DNA from: Mesorhizobium sp. B2-7-2
Lineage (GTDB): Bacteria; Pseudomonadota; Alphaproteobacteria; Rhizobiales; Rhizobiaceae
DNA length: 64,000 nt
Direction: 5' to 3'
NCBI RefSeq assembly: GCF_006440775.1
Contig: NZ_VFTZ01000019.1
Coordinates: 45,538-109,537 of the forward strand
The translations under genes and the position numbers were made by a program. The notes beneath the pieces are model-generated. The model searched no databases, had not been told where the DNA came from, and saw nothing but the letters and a program-made list of their open reading frames with translations. Positions 33,131 through 40,986 of this stretch are shown piece by piece. How positions within the stretch are numbered: the first letter of the stretch is position 1; each line of letters begins with the position of its first letter.

Positions 33131-34210
33131 ATGAGCAAGGGCGACAAGGCCAAGCGCAAAAACGGGCTCACCTACGCCGAGGCTGGCGTCGACATCGATG
33201 CCGGCAATTTGATGGTCGAGAAGATCAAGCCGCTGGTGCGCGCCACGCGCCGGCCGGGCGCCGATGGCGAGATCGGCGGCTTCGGCGGACTGTTCGACCT
33301 GAAGGCCGCCGGCTTCACCGATCCGGTGCTGGTCGCCGCCAATGACGGCGTCGGCACCAAGCTCAAGATCGCCATCGATGCCGGCAAGCACGACACGATC
33401 GGCATCGATCTCGTCGCCATGTGCGTCAACGATATCGTCGTGCAGGGCGCGGAGCCGCTGTTCTTCCTCGACTATTTCGCGACCGGCAAGCTCGACCCAG
33501 ACCAGGGCGCTTCAATCGTCGGCGGCATCGCGCAAGGGTGCCGGCAGGCCGGCTGCGCGCTGATCGGCGGCGAGACGGCCGAGATGCCCGGCATGTATCA
33601 CGACAAGGACTACGACCTTGCGGGCTTCGCCGTGGGCGCTGCCGAGCGCGGCCAGCTGCTGCCGACCGACGACATCGTCGAAGGCGACGTGCTGCTCGGC
33701 CTTGCCTCGTCCGGCCTGCACTCCAACGGCTTTTCGCTGGTACGCCGGATCGTCGCCGCGAGCGGCCTCGGCTGGAGCGATCCGGCGCCATTCAACGAGG
33801 AGCTCAGCCTCGCCGAGGCGCTGCTCGAGCCGACGCGCATCTATGTGAAGTCGATCCTGAAAGCGATCCGCAACACGCATGGCATCAAGGCGCTGGCCCA
33901 CATCACCGGCGGCGGTTTTCCCGAAAACATTCCGCGCGTTTTGCCCAAGGATTTTTCCGCCGAGCTCGACCTCGAGGCGATTGACGTGCCGCCGGTATTC
34001 TCGTGGCTGGCCAGGACCGGCGGCGTCGCGCCGGAAGAAATGATGCGCACCTTCAATTGCGGCATCGGCATGATCCTCGCCGTCGCTTCAGGCCAGGCGG
34101 CGCAGGTCGCGGCGGTGCTGCAGGAAGCCGGCGAGACGGTGACGCCGATTGGCCGCATCGTCCCGCGCCGCGACGCCGGCGTCATCTATCGGGGGTCGAT
34201 CGGCCTATGA
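33131..34210 (+). CDS. purM: Phosphoribosylformylglycinamidine cyclo-ligase
   Basis: A 359-residue AIR synthetase, the fifth step of purine biosynthesis, converting FGAM to AIR with ATP. Family landmarks are VLVAANDGVGTKLKIA, DLVAMCVNDIVVQGAEPLFF, ALIGGETAEMPGMY and AHITGGGFPENIPRVLP. The ATG at 33131 gives the normal N-terminus; the upstream open frame is repeat sequence. The stop overlaps the purN start by four bases. Confidence 0.97.
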   Translation: MSKGDKAKRKNGLTYAEAGVDIDAGNLMVEKIKPLVRATRRPGADGEIGGFGGLFDLKAAGFTDPVLVAANDGVGTKLKIAIDAGKHDTIGIDLVAMCVNDIVVQGAEPLFFLDYFATGKLDPDQGASIVGGIAQGCRQAGCALIGGETAEMPGMYHDKDYDLAGFAVGAAERGQLLPTDDIVEGDVLLGLASSGLHSNGFSLVRRIVAASGLGWSDPAPFNEELSLAEALLEPTRIYVKSILKAIRNTHGIKALAHITGGGFPENIPRVLPKDFSAELDLEAIDVPPVFSWLARTGGVAPEEMMRTFNCGIGMILAVASGQAAQVAAVLQEAGETVTPIGRIVPRRDAGVIYRGSIGL

Positions 34211-34914
34211 GCAGGAAACGCACGGTCGTCCTGATCTCGGGACGCGGGTCCAACATGACGGCGCTGATCGCGGCGGCCAGCGATCCAACCTATCCGGCGG
34301 AAATCGTCGGCGTCATTTCCGACCGCGCGAACGCGGCCGGCCTCGGCATCGCCCAGTCGCGCGGCATCGCCACCAAGGTCATCCAGCGCGCCGACCATCC
34401 GAGCAAGGATGCCTATGACGCCGCGCTCGACGCCGCGCTTGTCGGCTTCGGCGCCGACATCGTAGCCTTGGCCGGCTATATGCGGATCCTCGGCCGCGGT
34501 CTGGTCGAGAAATGGCAGGGGCGCATGGTCAACATCCACCCTGCCCTGTTGCCGGCCTTCAAGGGTCTGGACACGCATGCGCGAGCCATCCGCGCCGGTG
34601 TTCGCATCCATGGCTGCTCGGTGCATTTCGTCACGCCCGAGATGGATGACGGCCCGATCATCGCGCAGGCCGCCGTGCCGGTGATGGTCGGCGACAATGA
34701 GGACACGCTTGCCGCGCGGGTGCTCAAGGTGGAGCACCGGCTCTACCCGCTGGCGCTGGGTCTGGTTGCCGAAGGCAAGGCGCGCATGGAAAAGGGCCAC
34801 ACCGTGCTTGCCCATTTCGCCGACGACGCCGACAACGCTACCTCGGTGGTGATGGCGCCCGATCCGCTGCGCGAGGAGACCGACCTCGAGCAGCTGGCGC
34901 GGATCACGCCATAA
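34207..34914 (+). CDS. purN: Phosphoribosylglycinamide formyltransferase
   Basis: A 235-residue GAR transformylase using 10-formyl-tetrahydrofolate. The N-terminal VVLISGRGSNMTALI binds the phosphate. The catalytic Asn and His lie in MVNIHPALLPAFKG, and the catalytic Asp in HFVTPEMDDGPIIAQA. The protein is a little longer than E. coli PurN (212 residues) because of a C-terminal extension, as is common in rhizobia. Translation is coupled to purM through the ATGA overlap. The parDE module follows directly. Confidence 0.97.
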   Translation: MSRKRTVVLISGRGSNMTALIAAASDPTYPAEIVGVISDRANAAGLGIAQSRGIATKVIQRADHPSKDAYDAALDAALVGFGADIVALAGYMRILGRGLVEKWQGRMVNIHPALLPAFKGLDTHARAIRAGVRIHGCSVHFVTPEMDDGPIIAQAAVPVMVGDNEDTLAARVLKVEHRLYPLALGLVAEGKARMEKGHTVLAHFADDADNATSVVMAPDPLREETDLEQLARITP

Positions 34915-34920
34915 CCTTGT

Positions 34921-34947
34921 GGATGGTAGCAATAATTACTACCATCC
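34921..34947 (+). promoter_or_regulatory. Inverted repeat operator upstream of parDE
   Basis: Perfect 9-bp arms, ggatggtag (34921-34929) and ctaccatcc (34939-34947), flank the AT-only-rich spacer caataatta. It lies 18 bases upstream of the ParD start and 7 bases after purN. No T tract follows, so an operator is more likely than a terminator. Confidence 0.75.
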
Positions 34948-34965
34948 TATGAGGAGATAGTTTCC

Positions 34966-35241
34966 ATGGCAGCGGTCGAAAAAGTCAGCGTGGCGCTTTC
35001 ACCAGAATTGCTTGAGATGGTCAAAGATGCCGTCGAGAGCGGGCGGTACGGCTCGGCGAGCGAGGTGATCCGCGAGGCGCTGCGTGAGTGGCGCTTGCGG
35101 CAACCTCTCCGGGAAGCCGAGGTGGAGCGACTGCGCAAAGCCTGGACCGAGGGGCTGGAAAGCGGTCCATTCGTTCCTTTCGATATAGACGATATCAAGC
35201 GGAAGGCTCGGGATCGTCTTATCGATGCCGCCAAGAAGTAA
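34966..35241 (+). CDS. ParD-type ribbon-helix-helix antitoxin
   Basis: A 91-residue antitoxin. The N-terminal ribbon-helix-helix reads KVSVALSPELLEMVKDAVES, followed by the family-typical GSASEVIREALREWRLR. The C-terminal half is the charged toxin-binding tail. GAGGAG precedes ATG 34966. It precedes the ParE gene by three bases, and both are presumably repressed through the inverted repeat upstream. Confidence 0.93.
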   Translation: MAAVEKVSVALSPELLEMVKDAVESGRYGSASEVIREALREWRLRQPLREAEVERLRKAWTEGLESGPFVPFDIDDIKRKARDRLIDAAKK

Positions 35242-35244
35242 TCC

Positions 35245-35538
35245 ATGGCAGGTCTGCCGATCGTCCGCAGCCCGGCGGTTGAAAATGACTTGACCGATAT
35301 CTGGCTTTCCATTGCCAAGGATAGCCCGCGCGCCGCCGATCATTTTCTCGATGCAATCGCAGAACGCATTCTACAGCTCGCTGCCTTCCCCGAATCCGGA
35401 CCGCGAAGATCCGATATCGGGGCCGACACGCGTGCGCTAACCATCGGCAACTATCTCATTCTCAACAGGCTCGCAGCGGAACGGATCGATGTCGTGCGTG
35501 TCGTGCATGGCGCGCGGGATATCTCAACGCTGCTCTAG
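35245..35538 (+). CDS. ParE-type toxin
   Basis: A 97-residue RelE/ParE superfamily toxin. It has IVRSPAVENDLTDIWLSIAK, then RAADHFLDAIAERILQLAAFPESGPRR with the family's FPxxG turn, and ends with strands VVRVVHGARDISTLL. ParE toxins poison DNA gyrase, while related RelE toxins cleave mRNA; the pairing with a ParD-like antitoxin favours the former. It directly follows the antitoxin. Confidence 0.93.
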   Translation: MAGLPIVRSPAVENDLTDIWLSIAKDSPRAADHFLDAIAERILQLAAFPESGPRRSDIGADTRALTIGNYLILNRLAAERIDVVRVVHGARDISTLL

Positions 35539-35548
35539 GAACTGGGCT

Positions 35549-35867
35549 TTGGACGTTTTCGACAGCGCGGTCCGCACCAAAGGCGATCTTGCAGGCGTCT
35601 TCGAGTACGAAGAAAGGACGGACCGCAAAGCGACACGGCCTATTTCTACCTGTATGAACCTGATGGCTCAATTATCAGCGCGATCTACGTTCGATCCGGA
35701 GTCTGGATCACCGAGGCCGACATTGCCGTCAAATGGGACAAGGATGAGCGGCACGTGGGCCTCTTCGTCTTTGTGGCGTGCTGACGGCTGCTTTCGATAC
35801 CGAGACGGGAGCGAGATACGGTGGTAGGCATGGGCAGGATTTCAACGTCGAGATTCCCTGGTCCTGA
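35549..35867 (+). pseudogene. Degraded small gene, at least two frameshifts
   Basis: Three consecutive pieces in different frames read as one protein of about 100 residues. They are LDVFDSAVRTKGDLAGVFEY (from TTG 35549), then TAYFYLYEPDGSIISAIYVR continuing through DIAVKWDKDERHVGLFVF, and finally AAFDTETGARYGG and VEIPWS before a stop at 35865-35867. The frame changes fall near 35610-35630 and near 35780. The amphipathic strand pattern and sensible codon use in each piece argue that this was a real gene. I do not recognise a named family. The intact SixA gene starts 4 bases after its end. Confidence 0.7.
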
Positions 35868-35870
35868 TCG

Positions 35871-36386
35871 ATGCCCCTGAGACAACTTCTTATCCTCCGC
35901 CACGCCAAGTCGAGCCGGGACGATCCCAAGCTTGAGGATTTCGACCGGCCGCTAGGCCCGCGCGGCTTGAAGACGGCTCCGTTGATGGGGCGAGAGCTTG
36001 CGCGACGCGGTTGGTTGCCGGATCTGGCGCTGGTCTCGCCGGCGCTGCGCACGCGCGACACCTGGCGGCTGGTCGCGGCCGAACTGCCGAAGAACGTGCC
36101 GGCGCAATTCGCCGACGAACTCTACGAGGCGGCTGCCGGTGCGATCCTGGCGCGCGTGCGGCAGGCCAAGGCAGCGAGCCTGATAGTGATCGGCCACAAT
36201 CCCGGCCTGCAGCACTTTGTGTTGCGGCTGGCCGGCCCCGGATCGGATGAGAGCGTTTTCAAGAAGATCGAAGCGAAGTTTCCGACGGCAGCTCTTGCCC
36301 GGTTCACGCTGGACGAGGATTGGGCAGATCTCGACTTCCGTGGTGCCCGACTGACGCATTTTGTTCGGCCGAAGGATTTGACGTAG
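35871..36386 (+). CDS. SixA-type histidine phosphatase
   Basis: A 171-residue histidine phosphatase of the phosphoglycerate mutase superfamily. The catalytic motif is LLILRHAKSSRDD (RHG-type; here RHA as in SixA), and the second catalytic His is in IVIGHNPGLQHFV. SixA proteins remove phosphate from phosphohistidine, for example in phosphorelay or PTS-Ntr proteins. It converges on the first DUF680 gene, with a bidirectional terminator between them. Confidence 0.9.
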   Translation: MPLRQLLILRHAKSSRDDPKLEDFDRPLGPRGLKTAPLMGRELARRGWLPDLALVSPALRTRDTWRLVAAELPKNVPAQFADELYEAAAGAILARVRQAKAASLIVIGHNPGLQHFVLRLAGPGSDESVFKKIEAKFPTAALARFTLDEDWADLDFRGARLTHFVRPKDLT

Positions 36387-36410
36387 CCCGAAGCCTGGCG
36401 GCCCTTAAGC

Positions 36411-36436
36411 AAGGCGGCGGGCAAGCCCGCCGCCTT
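36411..36436. terminator. Bidirectional terminator between SixA and DUF680 genes
   Basis: The arms aaggcggcgggc (36411-36422) and gcccgccgcctt (36425-36436) are perfectly complementary over 12 bp, with T/A-rich flanks (tcaatattttc on the plus side). It sits between convergent genes and can serve both. Confidence 0.8.
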
Positions 36437-36456
36437 CAATATTTTCAAAGACGAGC

Positions 36457-36705
36457 TCAATTGCCCCAGTTGTCCGATGGCGGACCCGGCCAATCCGCAG
36501 CGCCGGTCACGCCAGTCTTCATCTCGGTATCGACCTTCGGGGCCGGCTTGACTGTGTTGTGCTTCGGGATCGAAGCCGTGACGCTGGTGTCGGAGCCAAC
36601 GGCGGCTGCCTGATTGACGCCATCGGCGCCGTAGTGGTCGCTGCCGGCGAATGCGGAGCCCATCGCGAGAAGCATTGCGACAGTGGTGAGAGCGATCCTG
36701 GTCAT
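36457..36705 (-). CDS. DUF680 family small secreted protein, copy 1
   Basis: An 82-residue protein with a signal peptide MTRIALTTVAMLLAMGSAFA followed directly by GSDHYGADGVNQAAA. That junction is the hallmark of the DUF680 family, described as essentially confined to Mesorhizobium. The mature protein has about 62 residues, is polar and Lys/Thr/Pro-rich, has no Cys, and ends DNWGN. The function is unknown; export to the periplasm is predicted. It is the most diverged of the four tandem copies. Confidence 0.85.
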   Translation of the reverse strand: MTRIALTTVAMLLAMGSAFAGSDHYGADGVNQAAAVGSDTSVTASIPKHNTVKPAPKVDTEMKTGVTGAADWPGPPSDNWGN

Positions 36706-36930
36706 TTCGGTTTTCCTTGTCCGTTTGGTTTCGTCGGGCGATGGCCTTGGGAGGATGGCCCCGCTGCCGAAAAGACCCGCGGCGGCCTGGGTTTATTCCC
36801 GGCGCGTTCGCTTTTCAGCGGCCATGGCAGTATCGGATCGGACTTCGCTCAGAAAAAGACAAACGATTACAAATGGTTGTGATGACAAATACTTGTGATG
36901 CGATTCAAACCGGCGGTAGCCGGCTGCAGA

Positions 36931-36960
36931 AAAACAGAGCGGCGGGACAAGCCCGCCGCT
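36931..36960 (-). terminator. Terminator after DUF680 copy 2
   Basis: On the minus strand agcggcggg and cccgccgct form a stem with a tetraloop-sized gap, followed by ctgtttttc. It lies 26 bases beyond the stop of the DUF680 gene at 36986. Confidence 0.75.
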
Positions 36961-36985
36961 TTGAAGTCTGGGAAGACCAGGCCGT

Positions 36986-37192
36986 TCAGCGATTGCCGAA
37001 CAGATCCTGGGCCGGAGCCTGGGCCTCGGGCTTTTGGACATTCGCGTCCGACTTCTTGATCGAAGCGGTGAGCGAGGTGTCGACCGAGGCGGACGGCCGG
37101 TTGGCTTCGTTGGGGTTGTAGTGATCGGACCCGGCGAAAGCGGCGCCAGTGGCGACAAGCAGGGCTGCAGCGGTAAGAGCGATCTTGGTCAT
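36986..37192 (-). CDS. DUF680 family small secreted protein, copy 2
   Basis: A 68-residue precursor. The signal peptide MTKIALTAAALLVATGAAFA and the following GSDHYN are identical to copy 3, so the two arose by a recent duplication. The C-termini also agree (DLFGNR against NLFGNR), while the middle has diverged. ATG 37192 is chosen because it begins the signal peptide; an in-frame Met 45 bases upstream would spoil it. The function is unknown. Confidence 0.87.
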   Translation of the reverse strand: MTKIALTAAALLVATGAAFAGSDHYNPNEANRPSASVDTSLTASIKKSDANVQKPEAQAPAQDLFGNR

Positions 37193-37246
37193 TTGGGTTA
37201 CTCCAGATTCAAGGTTGTTGGTTCGAAGGTTCGCCAAGCGAACCGA

Positions 37247-37453
37247 TTAGCGGTTGCCGAACAAGTTGTGGTCAGCGCCCGTGACGACCGGCTTCTGTGC
37301 GTCCGCGTCCGAGTTGTTCGTGGAAGCGGTGATCGAGGTGTCGACCGAAGCGGCCGACTGGCTGGCTTCGTTGCGGTTGTAGTGGTCGGACCCAGCGAAA
37401 GCGGCGCCAGTGGCGACAAGCAGGGCGGCGGCGGTGAGAGCGATCTTGGTCAT
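37247..37453 (-). CDS. DUF680 family small secreted protein, copy 3
   Basis: A 68-residue precursor almost identical to copy 2 over the signal peptide and GSDHYN. The central region (NEASQSAASVDTSITASTNN) is changed and the C-terminus is HNLFGNR. It is separated from copies 2 and 4 by about 55 bases on each side. The regular spacing and the conserved sequence just upstream of the start codons (actccagatt on the plus strand) suggest unit duplication. Confidence 0.87.
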   Translation of the reverse strand: MTKIALTAAALLVATGAAFAGSDHYNRNEASQSAASVDTSITASTNNSDADAQKPVVTGADHNLFGNR

Positions 37454-37509
37454 TTGAGTTACTCCAGATTTGAAGTTTGTTGGTTGGAGCGGGTTAGGAG
37501 GGGCGGCGG

Positions 37510-37749
37510 TTAGCGGCCCCAGATGCCTTGGCCCGACTGCGGCTGGTTCTGATCAGGTGTGATGTGGAACTCGCGCTGCTCGAACTTGTCGAGCTTGCGG
37601 ATCGAACCGGTGACCGTGTTGTCGACGTTGCCCGCGGGGGCCGTTACGGCCGGCTGGTTGACGTTGTCGGAACCGTAATGGTCGCTGCCGGCGAAAGCGC
37701 TGCCCGTGGCAATGAGGAAAGCAGCGGCGGCAAAAGCAATCTTGTTCAT
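37510..37749 (-). CDS. DUF680 family small secreted protein, copy 4
   Basis: A 79-residue precursor starting MNKIAFAAAAFLIATGSAFA, then GSDHYGSDNVNQPA as in the family consensus. The mature part is slightly longer than in copies 2 and 3 and ends QGIWGR. It is the first gene of the array in transcription order and adjoins the 480-base regulatory region shared with the divergent two-component system. Cell-envelope stress or metal-related roles are conceivable but nothing in the sequence decides. Confidence 0.87.
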   Translation of the reverse strand: MNKIAFAAAAFLIATGSAFAGSDHYGSDNVNQPAVTAPAGNVDNTVTGSIRKLDKFEQREFHITPDQNQPQSGQGIWGR

Positions 37750-37873
37750 TTCAGATACTCCAGATTTCAAAAGTCGTGTCCGTCTAGTGGCGTGCCGTAA
37801 TGGAAATTCGCGTCGCTCGGACCACCCCGAAATGGGTCGGCCCTGTTGCCATTTCCAATCACGAAAAGTTGTG

Positions 37874-37890
37874 AACCGAACCGTTCGGTT
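37874..37890. promoter_or_regulatory. 17-bp palindrome AACCGAAC-N-GTTCGGTT, site 1
   Basis: The arms aaccgaac and gttcggtt are perfectly complementary around a central c. The same palindrome recurs 160 bases away at 38034-38050. The form resembles TetR-type operators. It lies in the gap between DUF680 copy 4 and the response regulator gene. Confidence 0.65.
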
Positions 37891-38033
37891 CGATCTTGAA
37901 ATCGAGTGAACGACGCGGCGGCCACATTCTTGTCATTTGATATCAATCGGTTACGGGGATCGTCGCGCGATGCGGCACCTGGATAGCAGGTGCCGGTGTT
38001 CATCCTGGCTATACGAACCGTCAACATTAATTG

Positions 38034-38050
38034 AACCGAACGGTTCGGTT
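38034..38050. promoter_or_regulatory. 17-bp palindrome AACCGAAC-N-GTTCGGTT, site 2
   Basis: Identical arms to site 1, around a central g, centred 160 bases from it. It is followed by an AT-rich stretch (ttttatcacttg) and lies 180 bases upstream of the response regulator start. A partial half-site (cgaaccgt) is nearby at about 38014. Confidence 0.65.
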
Positions 38051-38230
38051 TTATCACTTGCGCGACCGAACAGGTGGCTGAGCAGACACCACGACCGGGG
38101 TGGCGGCCGTCGAGAAACCACGTTTGCCTTGCGGGCGGATCGATACTATCGGTTGCCTCGGGAACCAATTTGGACGCCGCCCGTCGCCCCTTGGCGAAGG
38201 TCGACGCCGTTGGGAGGAACAGCGACAACG

Positions 38231-38908
38231 ATGCGGCTGCTGCTTGTCGAGGACAATCGCGAACTGGCCGATTGGCTGAGCAAGACGCTGCGCCAGGCGA
38301 GCTATGTCGTCGACGTCGTGCATGACGGCGAGGATGTCGAGCATGCTTTAGCCGCCGGGGATCACGCTTTGATCATCCTCGACCTTGCCCTGCCCGGCAT
38401 GGGCGGTATGGAGGTGCTGAAAAGGCTGCGGGCACGCGGCAACCCGGTGCCGGTTATCGTGCTTACCGCCAATGCCAGCCTTGACGGCCGGGTCAAGGGC
38501 CTCAACGAAGGCGCCGACGACTATCTGGCGAAACCATTTCAGATCGAGGAGCTGGAAGCGCGCATCCGCGTGCAGCTGCGCCGCGCCAACGACCGCACCG
38601 CGCCGGTCGTTGCCTGCGGCGATCTCACTTTTGACACCAACACCAGGCTGTTCTCGCTTGCCGGCGCGACGCTGTCGCTGACGCCGCGTGAGCACGCGGT
38701 GTTGGAGCAGCTCGTCGTCAAGGCCGGTCGCACGGTGAGCAAGGCGGCGCTCTCGACTGCGATCTACGACTTCGACACCGACGCCGACCCCAGCGCCATC
38801 GAGATCTATGTGCACAGGCTGCGCAAGAAGCTCGAGGGATCGCGCGTCCAGATCGCCACCTTGCGCGGCCTGGGCTACCTGTTGCGCCACGACGATCCGG
38901 CGCCATGA
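38231..38908 (+). CDS. OmpR-family response regulator (TctD-like)
   Basis: A 225-residue response regulator. The receiver domain (1-115) has the acidic pair in LLLVEDN, the phosphorylated Asp in ALIILDLALPGMGG, the Thr in VIVLTANAS and the Lys in DDYLAKPFQ. The C-terminal winged helix includes LSLTPREHAVLEQLVV and SAIEIYVHRLRKKL. The closest named group is TctD/QseB. It overlaps the kinase gene start by four bases. It may control the divergent DUF680 genes or a transport system elsewhere. Confidence 0.93.
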   Translation: MRLLLVEDNRELADWLSKTLRQASYVVDVVHDGEDVEHALAAGDHALIILDLALPGMGGMEVLKRLRARGNPVPVIVLTANASLDGRVKGLNEGADDYLAKPFQIEELEARIRVQLRRANDRTAPVVACGDLTFDTNTRLFSLAGATLSLTPREHAVLEQLVVKAGRTVSKAALSTAIYDFDTDADPSAIEIYVHRLRKKLEGSRVQIATLRGLGYLLRHDDPAP

Positions 38909-40272
38909 AAATCGACAGGCTCCGGTTCGGCAGCCTTCGCCTGCAGTTGCTGGCCTGGGTGGTGCTGCCGCTGGCTGGGCTCGCCGCCATCAATCTGTGG
39001 ACCAGCCAGCGCAATGCACTGGCGACGGCGGACCTCGTCACCGACCGCATGCTGGTCGGCTCGGCACGCGCCATCGCCGAGCAGGTGGCGATGGCCGACG
39101 GCGCGCTCGACGCCACCGTGCCGCCGGCGGCGATCGAGATGTTCGACACCGGCGACCGCGACAGCGTCTATTATCGCGTCGAGACCGCCGGCGGGCGGCT
39201 GCTGAGCGGCTATCCGGACCTGCCCGAGGCGCCGGAGCGCGGCAGCGTCGAGGCCGCCTACCGCGATCACCGGCTGCGCCTGGCAACGCTCAGCCATGCC
39301 GTGATCGGCGCCGGCACCGATTCGCCGATCAAGGTCACGGTCGGCGTCACGCTCGCCGGACATGACGCCATGGTCAAGCGCCTGTGGCTCAGCGCCTTCG
39401 CCCAGCAGCTTGCCTTGGTGGCCATTGCCGGCGTGTTCGTGCTGCTTGGCCTGCGCCGCGGCCTGGCGCCGCTGATCCGGCTGCGCGACGCCGTGCGCTC
39501 GCGAAGCCGCAGCGATCTCGATCCGGTCGAGGTCCCGGGCGCGCAGAGCGAGATCCGGCCGCTGATCGAGGCGCTCAACGCCTATATGGAGCGCGTGCGG
39601 GCGCAAATGGCGGCGCAGCGACGCTTCATCGCCAATGCCGCGCACCAGTTGCGCACGCCGCTGGCGCTGTTGTCGACGCAGGCAAGCTATGCCTTGCGCG
39701 AAACCGCGTCCGACCGGCGCCAGGAGGCGCTGGTCGCGTTGCAAGCGAGTTCCGGCAGGCTGGCGCGGCTCGCTGAACAATTGCTCACACTCTCGCGCGC
39801 CGAACCCGGCAGCCGGCGGCCGCGTGCCGATCGCATCGACCTCACCGAAGCCGCCCGCCATGTGCTGGAAGCGCAGGCGCCGGCTGCGATCAAGCGCGAC
39901 ATCGACCTCGGCCTCGAGGAGAACGGACCGGTGGCGGTGATCGGCGACGGCACGATGCTGCGCGAGATGATCGTCAACCTGGTCGACAACGCGCTGCGCT
40001 ACACGCCGGCTGGCGGCGCGGTGACTGTCAGGCTGGCGATGGTCGATCGCGAGGGCGTGCTGACGGTGGCCGATACCGGCCCCGGCATTCCGGCCGAGGA
40101 GCGGGAGCACGTCTTCGAACGCTTCTACCGCCTCACCGGCTCGGCAGAGGAAGGCAGCGGGCTCGGCCTGGCGATCGTGCGCGAGGTGGTCGAGAATGCC
40201 GGCGGCAGCGTCACGCTGGGCGACGCCGCCGCGGGCGGGCTCAAAGTCGAGGTCCGGCTGCCCCTGGCTTAA
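38905..40272 (+). CDS. Sensor histidine kinase (TctE-like)
   Basis: A 455-residue membrane kinase. Two membrane segments (LQLLAWVVLPLAGLAAINLW and a second at about 160-182) flank a periplasmic sensor region of about 140 residues, of the 2CSK_N type found in TctE. The H box is RRFIANAAHQLRTPLALL. The ATP-binding domain shows MIVNLVDNALRYTP (N box), VADTGPGIPAEE (G1) and GSGLGLAIVREV (G2). TctE-type kinases sense carboxylates, but no Ttt transporter genes adjoin here. It is translationally coupled to the response regulator. Confidence 0.93.
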   Translation: MKIDRLRFGSLRLQLLAWVVLPLAGLAAINLWTSQRNALATADLVTDRMLVGSARAIAEQVAMADGALDATVPPAAIEMFDTGDRDSVYYRVETAGGRLLSGYPDLPEAPERGSVEAAYRDHRLRLATLSHAVIGAGTDSPIKVTVGVTLAGHDAMVKRLWLSAFAQQLALVAIAGVFVLLGLRRGLAPLIRLRDAVRSRSRSDLDPVEVPGAQSEIRPLIEALNAYMERVRAQMAAQRRFIANAAHQLRTPLALLSTQASYALRETASDRRQEALVALQASSGRLARLAEQLLTLSRAEPGSRRPRADRIDLTEAARHVLEAQAPAAIKRDIDLGLEENGPVAVIGDGTMLREMIVNLVDNALRYTPAGGAVTVRLAMVDREGVLTVADTGPGIPAEEREHVFERFYRLTGSAEEGSGLGLAIVREVVENAGGSVTLGDAAAGGLKVEVRLPLA

Positions 40273-40281
40273 AGGCTTACG

Positions 40282-40593
40282 TCAAAGTTCGGACTCTTCG
40301 TCCGGCAATTCGAGCGTACGACCCGCATAAAAAATCCGGAGGATGACCACTTTGTCATCCACGATTTCGAACGCGATCGTCGCGCGTCGGCGCCATCCTA
40401 CGGTGCGTAAACCAGGTGCGATTTCGTCATGGCGCGTGCCCCGCTCCGGAAAAGTCTCAAAGTCGAGGCAATAGTCGACAATGCGCCCTACAAAACGCAA
40501 AGCGGTTGCCACGCCAGCCTTTGGCGCGAGCTCGCTCAGCAACTCGGCAATGTCTCGCTCGGCGGCAGCATGGAACCTGACCTGATATTTCAT
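40282..40593 (-). CDS. RelE/ParE-type toxin
   Basis: A 103-residue toxin of the ParE superfamily: YQVRFHAAAERDIAELLSEL, the family turn FETFPERGTRHDEIAPGLRT, and closing strands TIAFEIVDDKVVILRIFYAG. Its start overlaps the antitoxin stop by four bases (40590-40593). It converges tail-to-tail on the sensor kinase gene with nine bases between. Confidence 0.93.
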   Translation of the reverse strand: MKYQVRFHAAAERDIAELLSELAPKAGVATALRFVGRIVDYCLDFETFPERGTRHDEIAPGLRTVGWRRRATIAFEIVDDKVVILRIFYAGRTLELPDEESEL

Positions 40594-40880
40594 GCACCGG
40601 AGCGCGGCTTGGCGACGATCGCGTTGATGTGCTCGGAGAGATTGCGGCGCAGCTGTTCGGCCGTCAACAGCCTCTCAGGGTGGGCGCGTGCATCCTGCAT
40701 CGTCGGCACGACTTCCTCGCGCAGCCAGCGTTCAATCGCCGCGTCACGGGCAGCCAACGTACGCAGGCCATCACGGATGACCTCGCTCTCGGTGGCGTAT
40801 TCGCCCGAGGCAACCTTGTCTTTCACCATCTGCGCCATCTCGAGCGGCAGAGTGATCGTCAGGGGCTGGGAGTTTCGCAT
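40590..40880 (-). CDS. ParD-like ribbon-helix-helix antitoxin
   Basis: A 96-residue antitoxin. The ribbon-helix-helix is PLTITLPLEMAQMVKDKVAS followed by ATESEVIRDGLRTLAARD. The toxin-binding C-terminus ends EHINAIVAKPRSGA. ATG 40880 is preceded by GGAGACG on the minus strand. It forms an operon with the overlapping toxin. Unlike the other TA modules here, no clear palindrome is visible upstream. Confidence 0.92.
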   Translation of the reverse strand: MRNSQPLTITLPLEMAQMVKDKVASGEYATESEVIRDGLRTLAARDAAIERWLREEVVPTMQDARAHPERLLTAEQLRRNLSEHINAIVAKPRSGA

Positions 40881-40986
40881 GACCGTCTCCTCAATGGCCC
40901 TTAATATAGCACCAGCGCATGACTTTGTCACACACCTTGGGGGAAAGCCGCACACCAAGCGTCGACACATGATGTGCGGTGATCGC

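Noticed and set aside
31982..33391. Minus-strand frame of 469 codons joining the CDP-alcohol transferase region to purM antisense
   Set aside because: It runs through the real transferase and across repeat DNA and the antisense of purM; no domain is recognisable.
34921..34947. The inverted repeat after purN as a terminator
   Set aside because: No T tract follows and the spacer is AT-rich; its position before parD makes an operator more likely, although weak termination is not excluded.
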